Source: Pseudomonadota bacterium (GTDB taxonomy: Bacteria; Pseudomonadota; Alphaproteobacteria; Rhizobiales; Devosiaceae). Taken from it: a stretch of DNA of 30,964 nucleotides. The number at the start of each line of letters is the position of its first letter. Position 1 is the first letter of the stretch. Under the pieces are notes generated by a model, which had not been told where the DNA came from, did not search any database, and saw only the letters and a program-made list of their open reading frames with translations. The stretch is from NCBI GenBank assembly GCA_023415605.1, contig JAEZKB010000096.1, positions 1 to 30,964 of the forward strand, written 5' to 3'. The position numbers and the translations under genes are program-made. Positions 24,828 through 30,964 of the stretch are shown piece by piece.

Positions 24828-25070
24828 AAGGTCGGCCGCACCATCGATGTGCTGGTGGATGACGTACAGCCCGAAATGGGCCGCGCCGTGGGCCGCAGCC
24901 AGTGGGACGCGCCCGAGATCGACGGCACGGTGATCATCCACGAAGCGGACGGCATCAAGGTTGGCGACAAGGTCACCGTGACGGTAGTGGATTCGGACGA
25001 GTATGACCTGTTCGCGGTGCCGGCGAAGGTCGCGGCCGAGGTCGAAGCGCCGGTCGTCGCGAGAGCCTGA
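24828..25070 (+). pseudogene. rimO: Detached TRAM domain of RimO
   Basis: The 80 codons after the amber stop, in the same frame, encode a complete TRAM domain: VGRTIDVLVDD, GRSQWDAPEIDGTVII, VGDKVTVTVVDSDEYDLF. In RimO this beta-barrel binds the S12 substrate. There is no further disruption up to its own TGA at 25068-25070. A GTG at 24849 could in principle restart translation, but it has no ribosome binding site and would lose part of the first strand. The lack of other decay suggests a recent mutation, readthrough, or a sequencing error. Confidence 0.85.
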
Positions 25071-25178
25071 CACGGCTGATCCTTTCGGCATCGCCTTCCC
25101 CTCTATTGCGTCGCTAAAGGCGCCCACGCCAATCCACCGGACAGGCTCGCGCCTTCCGGAGAAATCAAAAAGCGAACA

Positions 25179-25243
25179 ACGGCGGAGCATGGCCCGTCGA
25201 TAGTTCGAGATCCCTTTGCAGGGAGATGGCCCTGCTCCGCCGT
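25179..25243. other. Long imperfect hairpin, candidate structured RNA
   Basis: A 16-base arm starting ACGGCGGAGCA (25179-25194) pairs with 25228-25243 with one mismatch, and inside it TCCCT (25211-25215) pairs with AGGGA (25220-25224) around a TTGC loop. No T-run follows on the plus strand, which argues against a plain terminator. A noncoding RNA, an mRNA 3' element or a dispersed repeat are all possible. Confidence 0.45.
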
Positions 25244-25746
25244 CGTGACCGGGATTTTGGGCGTTCACCGGGGAAGTCCGGGGCGTTTAGCGGAATGCCC
25301 CACCGCCGCAGGGTTCTTGTCCTGACCAGACCGCGCTCTTCGCGTTTCTCCAGTCGAACCCCTTGAGATGGCGCCGAACACGAGCCCCATCGCGGCAGCA
25401 AATTAAGGCGACGGGATACCTAACTCCGTCAGACCTTCCCGGCTTGGCCTGGGGTTTGCCGACGCTCGCCCCACCCAGCCTCGCCACCCCGGCCGCTCGT
25501 TTGCAACCTCGCTTGAGGAGTGGCGATGGGGGAAGTCTACACCGACCACGAAGCGCGGGGATAAGCTGGGCGAGATTTCTGACAACCGTCTGAACCGATT
25601 GGGCATTTCATGAACGGCGGATGACGCAAAGCTGACGGCAAAGTCCAACAGTGTGCATCAGAAAGTGACCGCTTGAGCCTAACCGCGGGCCATGAACTTC
25701 TGTCGTCTGATCATAAGCTGCGTGTCGTGACACATCCCCATCCTCG

Positions 25747-25830
25747 ATTGTCATCCCTGCGGAAGCAGGGACCCACTCATCGGCTCGAGTGGAGGAGAGA
25801 TGGGTCCGGGGCGGAGCCCGGGATGACAAT
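25747..25830. repeat. REP-like palindromic intergenic repeat
   Basis: The outer arms ATTGTCATCCC (25747-25757) and GGGATGACAAT (25820-25830) are perfect reverse complements. Each arm carries its own small hairpin, CCCTGC-GGAA-GCAGGG (25755-25770) and a CCGGG/CCCGG one at about 25806-25821, and GGGACCCA pairs with TGGGTCC further in. This two-hairpin layout resembles dispersed intergenic repeats with GTCATCCC ends that I know from several proteobacterial genomes. No second copy is inside the window. Confidence 0.6.
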
Positions 25831-25936
25831 TGGGGGGTGCTGAGACGACTGCGATGCGACGCAGCGCGCGCAAGGTGAGACGCTGCACCCCTCACCCGAG
25901 CGACGCTCGTTCGCTTCGCTCACAAGCTCCTGCTTG

Positions 25937-25960
25937 CCCTCTCCCCTGAAGGGGCGAGGG
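25937..25960. repeat. GC hairpin after ATP12 gene, possible terminator
   Basis: CCCTC-T-CCCC-TGAA-GGGG-C-GAGGG: a nine-pair stem with one internal mismatch. It is 26 bases past the ATP12-gene stop on the minus strand. There is no T-run, so it may be a dispersed repeat that also slows or ends transcription. Confidence 0.45.
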
Positions 25961-25986
25961 AGCGGTTCGTGCGTTGGCGTGGCGCG

Positions 25987-26760
25987 CTACCGCAGCGCCT
26001 TGAGCATATCCACGGCGGCGGAGAACTCCACGAAGCGCTGAGCACGGCGTTTGGCGGCTTCGTCGTCTTCGCCCCAGAGGCGGATGTTGTGGTCTTCATC
26101 GACATGCGCGGCGGTCCAGACGGTGCCGGAGTCGATGAGGTTCCGGCGGTAAGCCAAAGTCAGCAAGGCCGAGCCGGTGAGGGAGACCATCTGCATCAGC
26201 GCGGCGAGAGCGAAGTGGTCCTCATCGGCCAGAGTAGCGTTGAGGACTGCCAGGGTCTCGACAGGCTGGGGCTGGTGGATGATGCCGACGGTGGGGGCGA
26301 AGGTGACGCCGTAGGTCTTGGAAAGGGCAGCGAGCACCGGGTCCCAATGCTTCTCCTGGTCGCGGACGAGCGAATCCGGGCTGTCGGCGCGATAGAGCAA
26401 GAGGTCATTGCCGGCATATTTGACGATCTCGTCCCGGAAGGCCGGAGCGCCCTCGGGGCCGCTCTCGACGGCGGAGTGGGCCAGGCGCACCAGCGGCATA
26501 TGGCGGAAGTCGATCTGAGTGTCCTGCGCCTCCCATTCGCGGCCCATGGCTTCGGCCAGCGCGACGGTGGGGACGTGCACCGGCTTGCCGCCCGGGGTCT
26601 TCATGTTCTTGCCGTCGAGCAGGATGGCATGACCGCCTTCGGCGGGCGCAGTGGTGACGGCTTTGTAGAACCGCTTCATCAGCGGCACCTTGTTGGCCGC
26701 CTGGGCGCGGCCATAGCCGTCCTGCCGGTGTTCGTAGGCGTCTTCGAGGAAATCGCGCAT
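25987..26760 (-). CDS. ATP12 family F1-ATPase assembly chaperone
   Basis: A 257-residue homologue of mitochondrial ATP12, which binds the F1 alpha subunit during ATP synthase assembly. Family marks: RFYKAVTTAP near residue 30, ILLDGKNMKTP, EWEAQ, MPLVRLAHSAVE (N/A variants occur), the YAGNDLLLYRAD block, and the C-terminal LWGEDDEAAKRRAQR. Cytoplasmic. The ribosome binding site GGAG lies inside the end of the upstream HAD gene, whose stop is only five bases away, so translation is coupled. HAD-ATP12 adjacency is usual in Hyphomicrobiales. Confidence 0.93.
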   Translation of the reverse strand: MRDFLEDAYEHRQDGYGRAQAANKVPLMKRFYKAVTTAPAEGGHAILLDGKNMKTPGGKPVHVPTVALAEAMGREWEAQDTQIDFRHMPLVRLAHSAVESGPEGAPAFRDEIVKYAGNDLLLYRADSPDSLVRDQEKHWDPVLAALSKTYGVTFAPTVGIIHQPQPVETLAVLNATLADEDHFALAALMQMVSLTGSALLTLAYRRNLIDSGTVWTAAHVDEDHNIRLWGEDDEAAKRRAQRFVEFSAAVDMLKALR

Positions 26761-26765
26761 CAGGC

Positions 26766-27428
26766 TTACTCCAGGAGGCGGGCGATGGCCGCGTCCAGCT
26801 CGTCGTAGGAATCAATCATGGCACCGGCGCCGGCGCGCAGCAGGTCGGCGGGATCGTGGTAACCCCAGGTGACGCCGACGGCCTGGCAGCCAGCATTCAT
26901 CGCCAGCTCGATGTCGAAAACGGTATCGCCGACCATGATGGTCTCATTGGGGCTCGCGCCGGTTTCGCGCATGGCGCTCAGCAGCATGCCCGGGTCCGGC
27001 TTGCTGGGATTGTGATCGGGGGTCTGCAGGGTGACGAAATGGCCGGCGATGCCGTGATTGCCGAGAATGCGGTGGACGCCGGAGAGGCCCTTACCGGTAG
27101 CGATACCGAGCAGCATTTCGGGACGAGCATGGAGCCGGTCGAGTGCCTCGCGCGCGCCGGTGTAGAGCGGCTCGCGATCGGTATGGAGTTCAAGGCTCTG
27201 GCGATAGGCCGTGCGGTAGCTGTCGACGACGCGATCGACGAAGGCGGGGTCCTGCGACTGGCTCAACCGCGCGATGGCGACATGAAGCGAGAGGCCAATG
27301 ATCTGGCGGACGTCGGCGGGGGTGGGTTCGGGAAGGCCGTTGCCGGTGAAGGCGGTGGCCATGTGCTCGCTGATCAGACCATGGGTGTCGATCAGCGTGC
27401 CATCCATGTCGAACATGATGAGCGGCAA
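26766..27428 (-). CDS. HAD-IA hydrolase, phosphoglycolate phosphatase-like
   Basis: A phosphatase of the haloacid dehalogenase superfamily, 220 aa. Motif I FDMDGTLID with nucleophile D7 and D9; helical cap from about 16-85; motif II T111 in ATGKG; motif III K143 in NPSKPDP; motif IV GD (167-168) and D172. The order resembles Gph/PpaX, but the substrate is not fixed by sequence. The start is TTG at 27428: AAAGGAG lies seven bases before it, and it puts motif I at the usual position. GTG at 27458 would run through that binding site. It is followed by the ATP12 gene. Confidence 0.92.
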   Translation of the reverse strand: MPLIMFDMDGTLIDTHGLISEHMATAFTGNGLPEPTPADVRQIIGLSLHVAIARLSQSQDPAFVDRVVDSYRTAYRQSLELHTDREPLYTGAREALDRLHARPEMLLGIATGKGLSGVHRILGNHGIAGHFVTLQTPDHNPSKPDPGMLLSAMRETGASPNETIMVGDTVFDIELAMNAGCQAVGVTWGYHDPADLLRAGAGAMIDSYDELDAAIARLLE

Positions 27429-27486
27429 GGGAGGACTCCTTTGCCGCTCGTGAAGCACAGTTTCGGTGGGCTGTCACCCTGCCCGA

Positions 27487-28110
27487 TCAGTCGGCGGCGA
27501 AGCACATGAAGTAGCCGTTGCCGCCGGTGCCGATCAGCGCATCCTGGCTGCAGCCGCGGGACGGATGAGCAGCGTTCCACGAGGTGGCGGTCGCCAGGGT
27601 GTCGGGACCCATGCGGTCATGGTGGCCGACCATGGCCTGGCCGTCGCCATTGCTGGTCCAATCCGAGCAGGTCATGCCGGCGGCGAGCGTGCCATCGGCA
27701 TTCGAGCCGGTCAGCACGTCGTGCTGGTTGGGCTCATCGCCGCGGCCTTTGACGATCTCGCCCGTTTCGGTAAGCGCCGTCTCCTTGGTGATGCCGTTGC
27801 TGTCGCTGTGGAGCGAGGCGACGTCCTTGGCGATCTCGACGCCCTTGGCGTTGACCCAGGGACCATCGCCGATGCGGTCCTTGGCATTGACGCCTTCGGC
27901 CGAGAGATAGGCGCGCCAGGTCTGGCCGGTCGACCCGGCGGCTTCGGCGAGCTTCTGGCAGATGGCGTCGGCGCCTTCGAGGCCGCCGAGATTGGCGCCA
28001 TCCCCGGAGCCGGCGCTGGTGACGAAGAAGCTCATTTTCGCCTCCTGCGCGACAGCAGGCAGACCAAGGGTGCAGAGCGCGGCGGCGGCCGCGGCGAGCG
28101 CGAATTTCAT
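27487..28110 (-). CDS. Secreted lectin/endostatin-like protein
   Basis: A 207-residue exported protein. A clear signal peptide covers 1-21 (MKFALAAAAAAL..AVA). The mature part has the pattern I associate with proteins annotated as lectin or DUF1554/endostatin-like: MSFFVTSAGSGDGANLGGLEGADAIC, TWRAYLSAEGVNAKDRIGDGPW, PNQHDVLTGS, MVGHHDRMG, SWNAAHPSRGCS, YFMCFA. Four cysteines in the mature chain could form two disulphides. It is a C-type-lectin-like fold in related proteins; the ligand is unknown. GGGAG precedes ATG 28110. It stands between rluC and the HAD gene, which are usually direct neighbours, and so looks inserted. Confidence 0.75.
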   Translation of the reverse strand: MKFALAAAAAALCTLGLPAVAQEAKMSFFVTSAGSGDGANLGGLEGADAICQKLAEAAGSTGQTWRAYLSAEGVNAKDRIGDGPWVNAKGVEIAKDVASLHSDSNGITKETALTETGEIVKGRGDEPNQHDVLTGSNADGTLAAGMTCSDWTSNGDGQAMVGHHDRMGPDTLATATSWNAAHPSRGCSQDALIGTGGNGYFMCFAAD

Positions 28111-28153
28111 GATGTCTCCCTCCGGCCCGACAGTGGGCCTAGACGGAGAACGT

Positions 28154-28183
28154 CGCGAGGCCGCAGAAAATTCCGGCCTCGCG
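28154..28183 (-). terminator. Hairpin downstream of rluC
   Basis: CGCGAGGCCG (28154-28163) pairs perfectly with CGGCCTCGCG (28174-28183), ten pairs around a ten-base AT-rich loop. It lies 20 bases beyond the pseudouridine synthase stop and upstream of the lectin-like gene. The T-run on the minus strand is poor, so termination may be partial. Confidence 0.5.
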
Positions 28184-28203
28184 GAAATGTCAGGCGGGCG
28201 TGA

Positions 28204-29190
28204 TCAGGACCTTTCAGGGTCGACGTCCTGCACGTCATAGCGGTCGGCATCGAAGCCGAGGGCATCGAAGCTCTGCTGCATGTGCGGCGGCAGCGGGGCG
28301 GAGACGTCGAGCTTCTGGCCGTTGCGCAGCGGCAGGGTGATGCGGCGAGCGTGGAGGTGGAGGCCCTGCCCCAGCCCTTCGGCCGGCTCGTAATTGTGGA
28401 TATTGAAGTAGCGTGGATCGTCGAGGATGGGGTTGCCGAGCTGGGCCATGTGGACGCGGAGCTGATGGGTGCGGCCGGTCACCGGCTTCAGCGTCACCCA
28501 GGCGAAGCGGCGGCTGGCGGTGTCGGTGGTCGAATAGTGCGTCATCGAATGCTGGGCGCCGGGCGTACCGTTGGGAACGACCACCATCTGCTCGCCGTCG
28601 CGGGTCTCCTGCTTGGCGAGGAAGCACGAGATGGTGCCCTGCGCCGGCTTGGGGTTGCCGGCGACCACCGCCCAGTAGATCTTGCGGGCATTGCGGGACG
28701 AGAACACTGCACCGAAATGGGCGGCCGCGGCCTTGGTCTTGGCGACGACGAGGCAGCCGGAGGTGTCGCGGTCGAGACGGTGGACAAGGCGCGGCGCTTC
28801 GCCCTTCTTGTTGGGCAGGTTCTTCAAGAGCCCGTCCATATGTCGGTAGGTGCCCGAGCCGCCCTGCGAGGCGAGGCCGTGGGGCTTGTTGAAGACGTAG
28901 AGTTCGTCGTCCTCGTAGAGGATCAGGTCCCGGAGGAAGCGGGCTTCGTCCTGGTCGACGCCGCCTTCGGGCTTTTCGGGCGCCTCGCCGATTGGCGGGA
29001 CGCGGACGACCTGCCCAGAGGCGAGGCGGTGGTTGGACTTCACGCGGCCGGAATCGACGCGGACCTGGCCGGAGCGCAGGAGCTTTTGCAGATGACCGAA
29101 GGTGACCTGCGGGAAATGGGTGGCGAACCAGCGGTCGAGGCGCATGCCGTCCTCGTCGCGGGCTACGGTCTGCATGCGGACGCCGCTCAT
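28204..29190 (-). CDS. RluC/RluD-type 23S rRNA pseudouridine synthase
   Basis: Isomerises uridines of 23S rRNA. 328 aa: S4 RNA-binding domain at about 15-65 (RLDRWFATHFPQVTFGHLQKLLRSGQVRV), then the catalytic domain with the HRLDRDTSG motif (137-145, catalytic D140), KIYWAVVAG and PVTGRTHQLRVHMAQLGNPILDD. This is RluA-family clade RluC/D; the exact target sites cannot be read from sequence. ATG 29190 overlaps the crcB stop (ATGA), so translation is coupled. A longer open frame to 29508 runs through crcB and is spurious. Confidence 0.94.
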   Translation of the reverse strand: MSGVRMQTVARDEDGMRLDRWFATHFPQVTFGHLQKLLRSGQVRVDSGRVKSNHRLASGQVVRVPPIGEAPEKPEGGVDQDEARFLRDLILYEDDELYVFNKPHGLASQGGSGTYRHMDGLLKNLPNKKGEAPRLVHRLDRDTSGCLVVAKTKAAAAHFGAVFSSRNARKIYWAVVAGNPKPAQGTISCFLAKQETRDGEQMVVVPNGTPGAQHSMTHYSTTDTASRRFAWVTLKPVTGRTHQLRVHMAQLGNPILDDPRYFNIHNYEPAEGLGQGLHLHARRITLPLRNGQKLDVSAPLPPHMQQSFDALGFDADRYDVQDVDPERS

Positions 29191-29564
29191 GCCGTCACCC
29201 GCATGGCCCAGAGGCCCATCATCAGGCCGGCGATGGCGAAGAGCACCGAGCCGACGATGTAGAGGGCGGCGAGCAGGTAATCGCCCCTTTCGATCAGGGT
29301 GATGGCATCGAGCGAGAAGCTCGAGAAGGTGGTGAAGCCGCCGAACATGCCGACGGCGACAAAGAGGCGGATCTCGTTCTGATACTGCGGCGTGGTGCGC
29401 GCCAGGAAGCCGACGAGCAGGCCCATGGCGATGGAGCCGACGATGTTGACGAGGAACGTCGAGATGGGAAAGCCATTGGCCAGCGACCCGATTGCGGTCC
29501 CTGCCCAATAGCGTGCCATGGCCCCGAGGGCGCCGCCGATGCCGACCAGAAGATAAGCGTTCAT
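29187..29564 (-). CDS. crcB: CrcB/Fluc fluoride channel
   Basis: Exports fluoride as a dual-topology dimer in the inner membrane. 125 aa, four hydrophobic segments. Signatures: GIGGALGAMARYWAG near the start, FLVNIVGSIAMGLLVG, and MFGGFTTFSSFSLD, which contains the TM3 break with the central Na+ and the fluoride-lining Phe residues. ATG 29564 gives the usual family length; GTG 29588 is in frame. No clear ribosome binding site. I see no fluoride riboswitch in the 43 bases after rarA. It is overlapped by the rluC start. Confidence 0.95.
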   Translation of the reverse strand: MNAYLLVGIGGALGAMARYWAGTAIGSLANGFPISTFLVNIVGSIAMGLLVGFLARTTPQYQNEIRLFVAVGMFGGFTTFSSFSLDAITLIERGDYLLAALYIVGSVLFAIAGLMMGLWAMRVTA

Positions 29565-29607
29565 GGGGCTACGTACCGTCCGCCGCACCGGGCGGCAATA
29601 TGAATCG

Positions 29608-30964
29608 CTAAGTGTCGTCGCCGCCCTGTTCGCGGCGGGCGTCCCAGAAGGCTAGCCGCTTGAGGACTTCGCGCTCGAAGCCACGCTCATTGGGCTGGTA
29701 GAAGTTGGGTCGACGGGGACCGGCCAACTCGTCGGGGAAAAACTCCTGGCCCGAGAAGGCATCGGGATAGTCGTGGTCGTAGCGATAGCCCTTGTTGTAG
29801 CCGAGCTCTTTCATGAGCTTGGTCGGGGCGTTGAGGATGTGCTTGGGGGGCGCGAGGGAGCCGGTCTGCATGGCAAGTTGCTTGGCGGCGGCAAAGCCGA
29901 CATGGGCGGCATTCGACTTGGGTGCGGTGGCCACATAGGCGATGGCCTGGGCCATGAACAGCTCGCCTTCGGGCAGGCCGGTGCGCTCGAACGCAGTCCA
30001 GGCGGTGATCACCTGCACCATGGCCTGCGGGTCGGCCATGCCGACATCCTCAGAGGCGGCACAGGCAAGACGACGGAAGATGGTGTCGGGGTGCTCACCG
30101 CCGACCAGCATGCGCTGCGCCCAGTACATGGCGGCCTGCACGTCTGAACCGCGTAGCGATTTATGGAAGCAGGAGAGGAGGTTGTAGTGCTCTTCCTGCC
30201 CCTTGTCGTAGACGGGGGCGCGCTTCTGCACCGTTTCGGCAAGGCCGGCGATGTCAAGCACCGTGCCCTCGGGCAGCGCGAACAGCTCCTCAGCGAGGCC
30301 GATCAGGTAGCGGCCATCGCCATCGGCCATGTCCAGCAAAGCGTCGCGGGCTTCGGCATCAATCGGCAGCTTCTTGCCGACGAATTCCTCTGCCCGCTCC
30401 GCTAAAATGGCGAGGTCGGATTTCTCGAAGCGGCGGAGGGTGTAGACCTTGGCACGGGAGAGGAGCGCCGCAACCATCGAGAAGCTGGGATTCTCGGTGG
30501 TGGCGCCGATGAGGATGATAGTGCCGTCCTCGACATGGGGCAGCAGCGCATCCTGGACGTTGCGGTTGAAGCGGTGGAGCTCGTCGACGAACATCACCGT
30601 CTGCCGCCCTGCCCCCTCGCGCAGCGCCTTGGCTTCGGCAATGACCTTGCGGAGGTCGGCGACACCGGAGAGTACGGCCGAGAGCTGCACGAAGTCGAGG
30701 CCGACTTCCTTCGCCACGAGCCGGGCGATGGTGGTCTTGCCCACGCCCGGCGGACCCCAGAGGATGAAGGACGAGACGCGGCCGGCCGCGACCATGCGGC
30801 CGATCGGGCCGTTGGGACCGAGCAGGTGATCCTGGCCGATGACGTCGCCGGTCGCGAGGCCCATGCGGTGAGCGGGCGAGCCCTGCTCGACCGAGCGGAC
30901 CACCACGCCGCGGGCATTGAACGGAAGTCCGAGCTCCTGCGCAATCGCGGGGTTGACGGTCTCC
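29608..30964 (-). CDS. rarA: RarA AAA+ ATPase fused in frame to a DegQ-type PDZ domain (partial)
   Basis: RarA/MgsA acts at stalled replication forks. From VIGQDHLLGPNGPIG (about 30843) to the stop it is a normal RarA: Walker A GPPGVGKTT, Walker B FVDELHRF, sensor GATTENPSF, and the C-terminal tetramerisation region. But the usual RarA N-terminus (about 25-30 residues ending in ...LRP...) is absent. In its place, the same open frame to the window edge encodes VNPAIAQELGLPFNARGVVVRSVEQGSPAHRMGLATGDVI (short quotes: GVVVRSVEQGSPA, GLATGDVI), typical of the second PDZ domain of Do/DegQ proteases. In rhizobia such a protease gene lies just upstream of rarA. The 5' end is outside the window. Confidence 0.88.
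   Translation of the reverse strand, partial: ETVNPAIAQELGLPFNARGVVVRSVEQGSPAHRMGLATGDVIGQDHLLGPNGPIGRMVAAGRVSSFILWGPPGVGKTTIARLVAKEVGLDFVQLSAVLSGVADLRKVIAEAKALREGAGRQTVMFVDELHRFNRNVQDALLPHVEDGTIILIGATTENPSFSMVAALLSRAKVYTLRRFEKSDLAILAERAEEFVGKKLPIDAEARDALLDMADGDGRYLIGLAEELFALPEGTVLDIAGLAETVQKRAPVYDKGQEEHYNLLSCFHKSLRGSDVQAAMYWAQRMLVGGEHPDTIFRRLACAASEDVGMADPQAMVQVITAWTAFERTGLPEGELFMAQAIAYVATAPKSNAAHVGFAAAKQLAMQTGSLAPPKHILNAPTKLMKELGYNKGYRYDHDYPDAFSGQEFFPDELAGPRRPNFYQPNERGFEREVLKRLAFWDARREQGGDDT
30836..30849 (-). other. Probable deletion junction between degQ-like gene and rarA
   Basis: Residues GDVI belong equally to the PDZ motif GLxxGDVI and to RarA's DVIGQDHL motif, so the DNA encoding D-V-I is shared by both parents. 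Short shared sequence at a fusion point is the usual mark of a deletion between nearby genes, or of an assembly collapse. Confidence 0.6.

Larger units (their letters stand above)
25071..25986. other. 900-base gene-poor interval with inverted repeats
   Basis: No convincing gene on either strand. Short open frames exist (for example minus 25403-25648), but they are low-complexity Arg/Ser/Pro translations without ribosome binding sites. The interval holds three structured elements, listed separately: a long hairpin at 25179-25243, a palindromic repeat at 25747-25830, and a GC hairpin at 25937-25960. Around 25890-25940 there is also a GAGCGACGCTCG-type short palindrome cluster. It separates rimO (+) from the ATP12 gene (-), so it should contain the transcription ends of both. 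Confidence 0.6.

Noticed and set aside
24849..25070. The TRAM segment as an independent gene starting at GTG 24849.
   Set aside because: No ribosome binding site, start lies inside the first strand of the domain, and it is in the same frame as rimO, so a detached piece of rimO is the simpler reading.
23769..25268. A 499-codon open frame on the minus strand opposite rimO.
   Set aside because: It mirrors the codon bias of rimO in a GC-rich genome, is rich in His/Arg/Asp/Val without any family, and the plus strand has clear RimO motifs.
25403..25648. An 81-residue minus-strand frame in the gene-poor interval.
   Set aside because: Low-complexity Arg/Ser/Pro translation with no ribosome binding site or family.
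28204..29508. A 434-residue version of the pseudouridine synthase.
   Set aside because: The extra 106 residues are another frame of crcB; ATG 29190 overlapping the crcB stop is the natural start.
1..30964. A CRISPR array, prophage, insertion sequence or toxin-antitoxin pair.
   Set aside because: No regularly spaced repeats, no transposase, integrase, capsid or toxin-like proteins are seen; nearly all genes are core alphaproteobacterial genes.

Overview
The window looks like a chromosomal segment of a high-GC alphaproteobacterium of the order Hyphomicrobiales. The protein set and gene order most resemble Devosia or a close relative, but this is inference from recognised proteins, with no database search. 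The order-specific signs are divK-pleD, a MipZ-type ATPase, DUF3572, DUF1489, a zinc-ribbon DNA polymerase IV, an ATP12 chaperone, and the conserved rarA-crcB-rluC-HAD-ATP12 string. No phage, insertion sequence, integrase or CRISPR array is visible.

Layout. Positions 1-780 hold a structured leader and two tiny tandem genes of unknown function, closed by a strong terminator. Positions 787-2913 (minus) hold a two-helix membrane peptide and the cell-cycle/c-di-GMP pair divK-pleD. Positions 3013-9660 (plus) are a tightly packed run: DUF3572, dinB, ridA, a glycerophosphodiester phosphodiesterase, a FemAB-like acyltransferase, a GT1-type glycosyltransferase, a HIT protein and a DUF1275 membrane protein. 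A bidirectional terminator separates this run from clpA-clpS (minus). Positions 12824-14785 (plus) carry a D,D-carboxypeptidase with a SPOR domain and an orphan 90-residue protein. Next come a membrane-bound diguanylate cyclase (minus), an SDR oxidoreductase (plus), mipZ, DUF1489 and a GST (minus), an overlooked 38-residue membrane peptide, mgtE and tRNA-Leu(GAG). After these lie a stand-alone FliN-like protein, lipB, a DUF4282 membrane protein, doxX and rimO. A gene-poor 900-base interval with inverted repeats follows. The last 5 kb (minus) is the rarA-crcB-rluC-HAD-ATP12 string with a secreted lectin-like gene inserted.

Two loci look broken or rearranged. rimO has one in-frame amber codon that cuts off its TRAM domain, while the frame stays open and recognisable beyond it. 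At the right edge, a PDZ domain of a Do/DegQ-type protease runs in frame straight into rarA and replaces the RarA N-terminus, as expected from a deletion joining two adjacent genes at a short shared sequence. Either could be a real lesion or a sequence/assembly error; reads would decide.

Themes: cell-cycle and c-di-GMP control (DivK, PleD, a second GGDEF protein, MipZ), envelope building (D,D-carboxypeptidase with SPOR, FemAB-like protein, glycosyltransferase), protein quality control (ClpA, ClpS), DNA damage tolerance (DinB, RarA) and ion homeostasis (MgtE, CrcB). Many genes appear to use TTG or GTG starts, so several published-style ATG starts would be wrong here.
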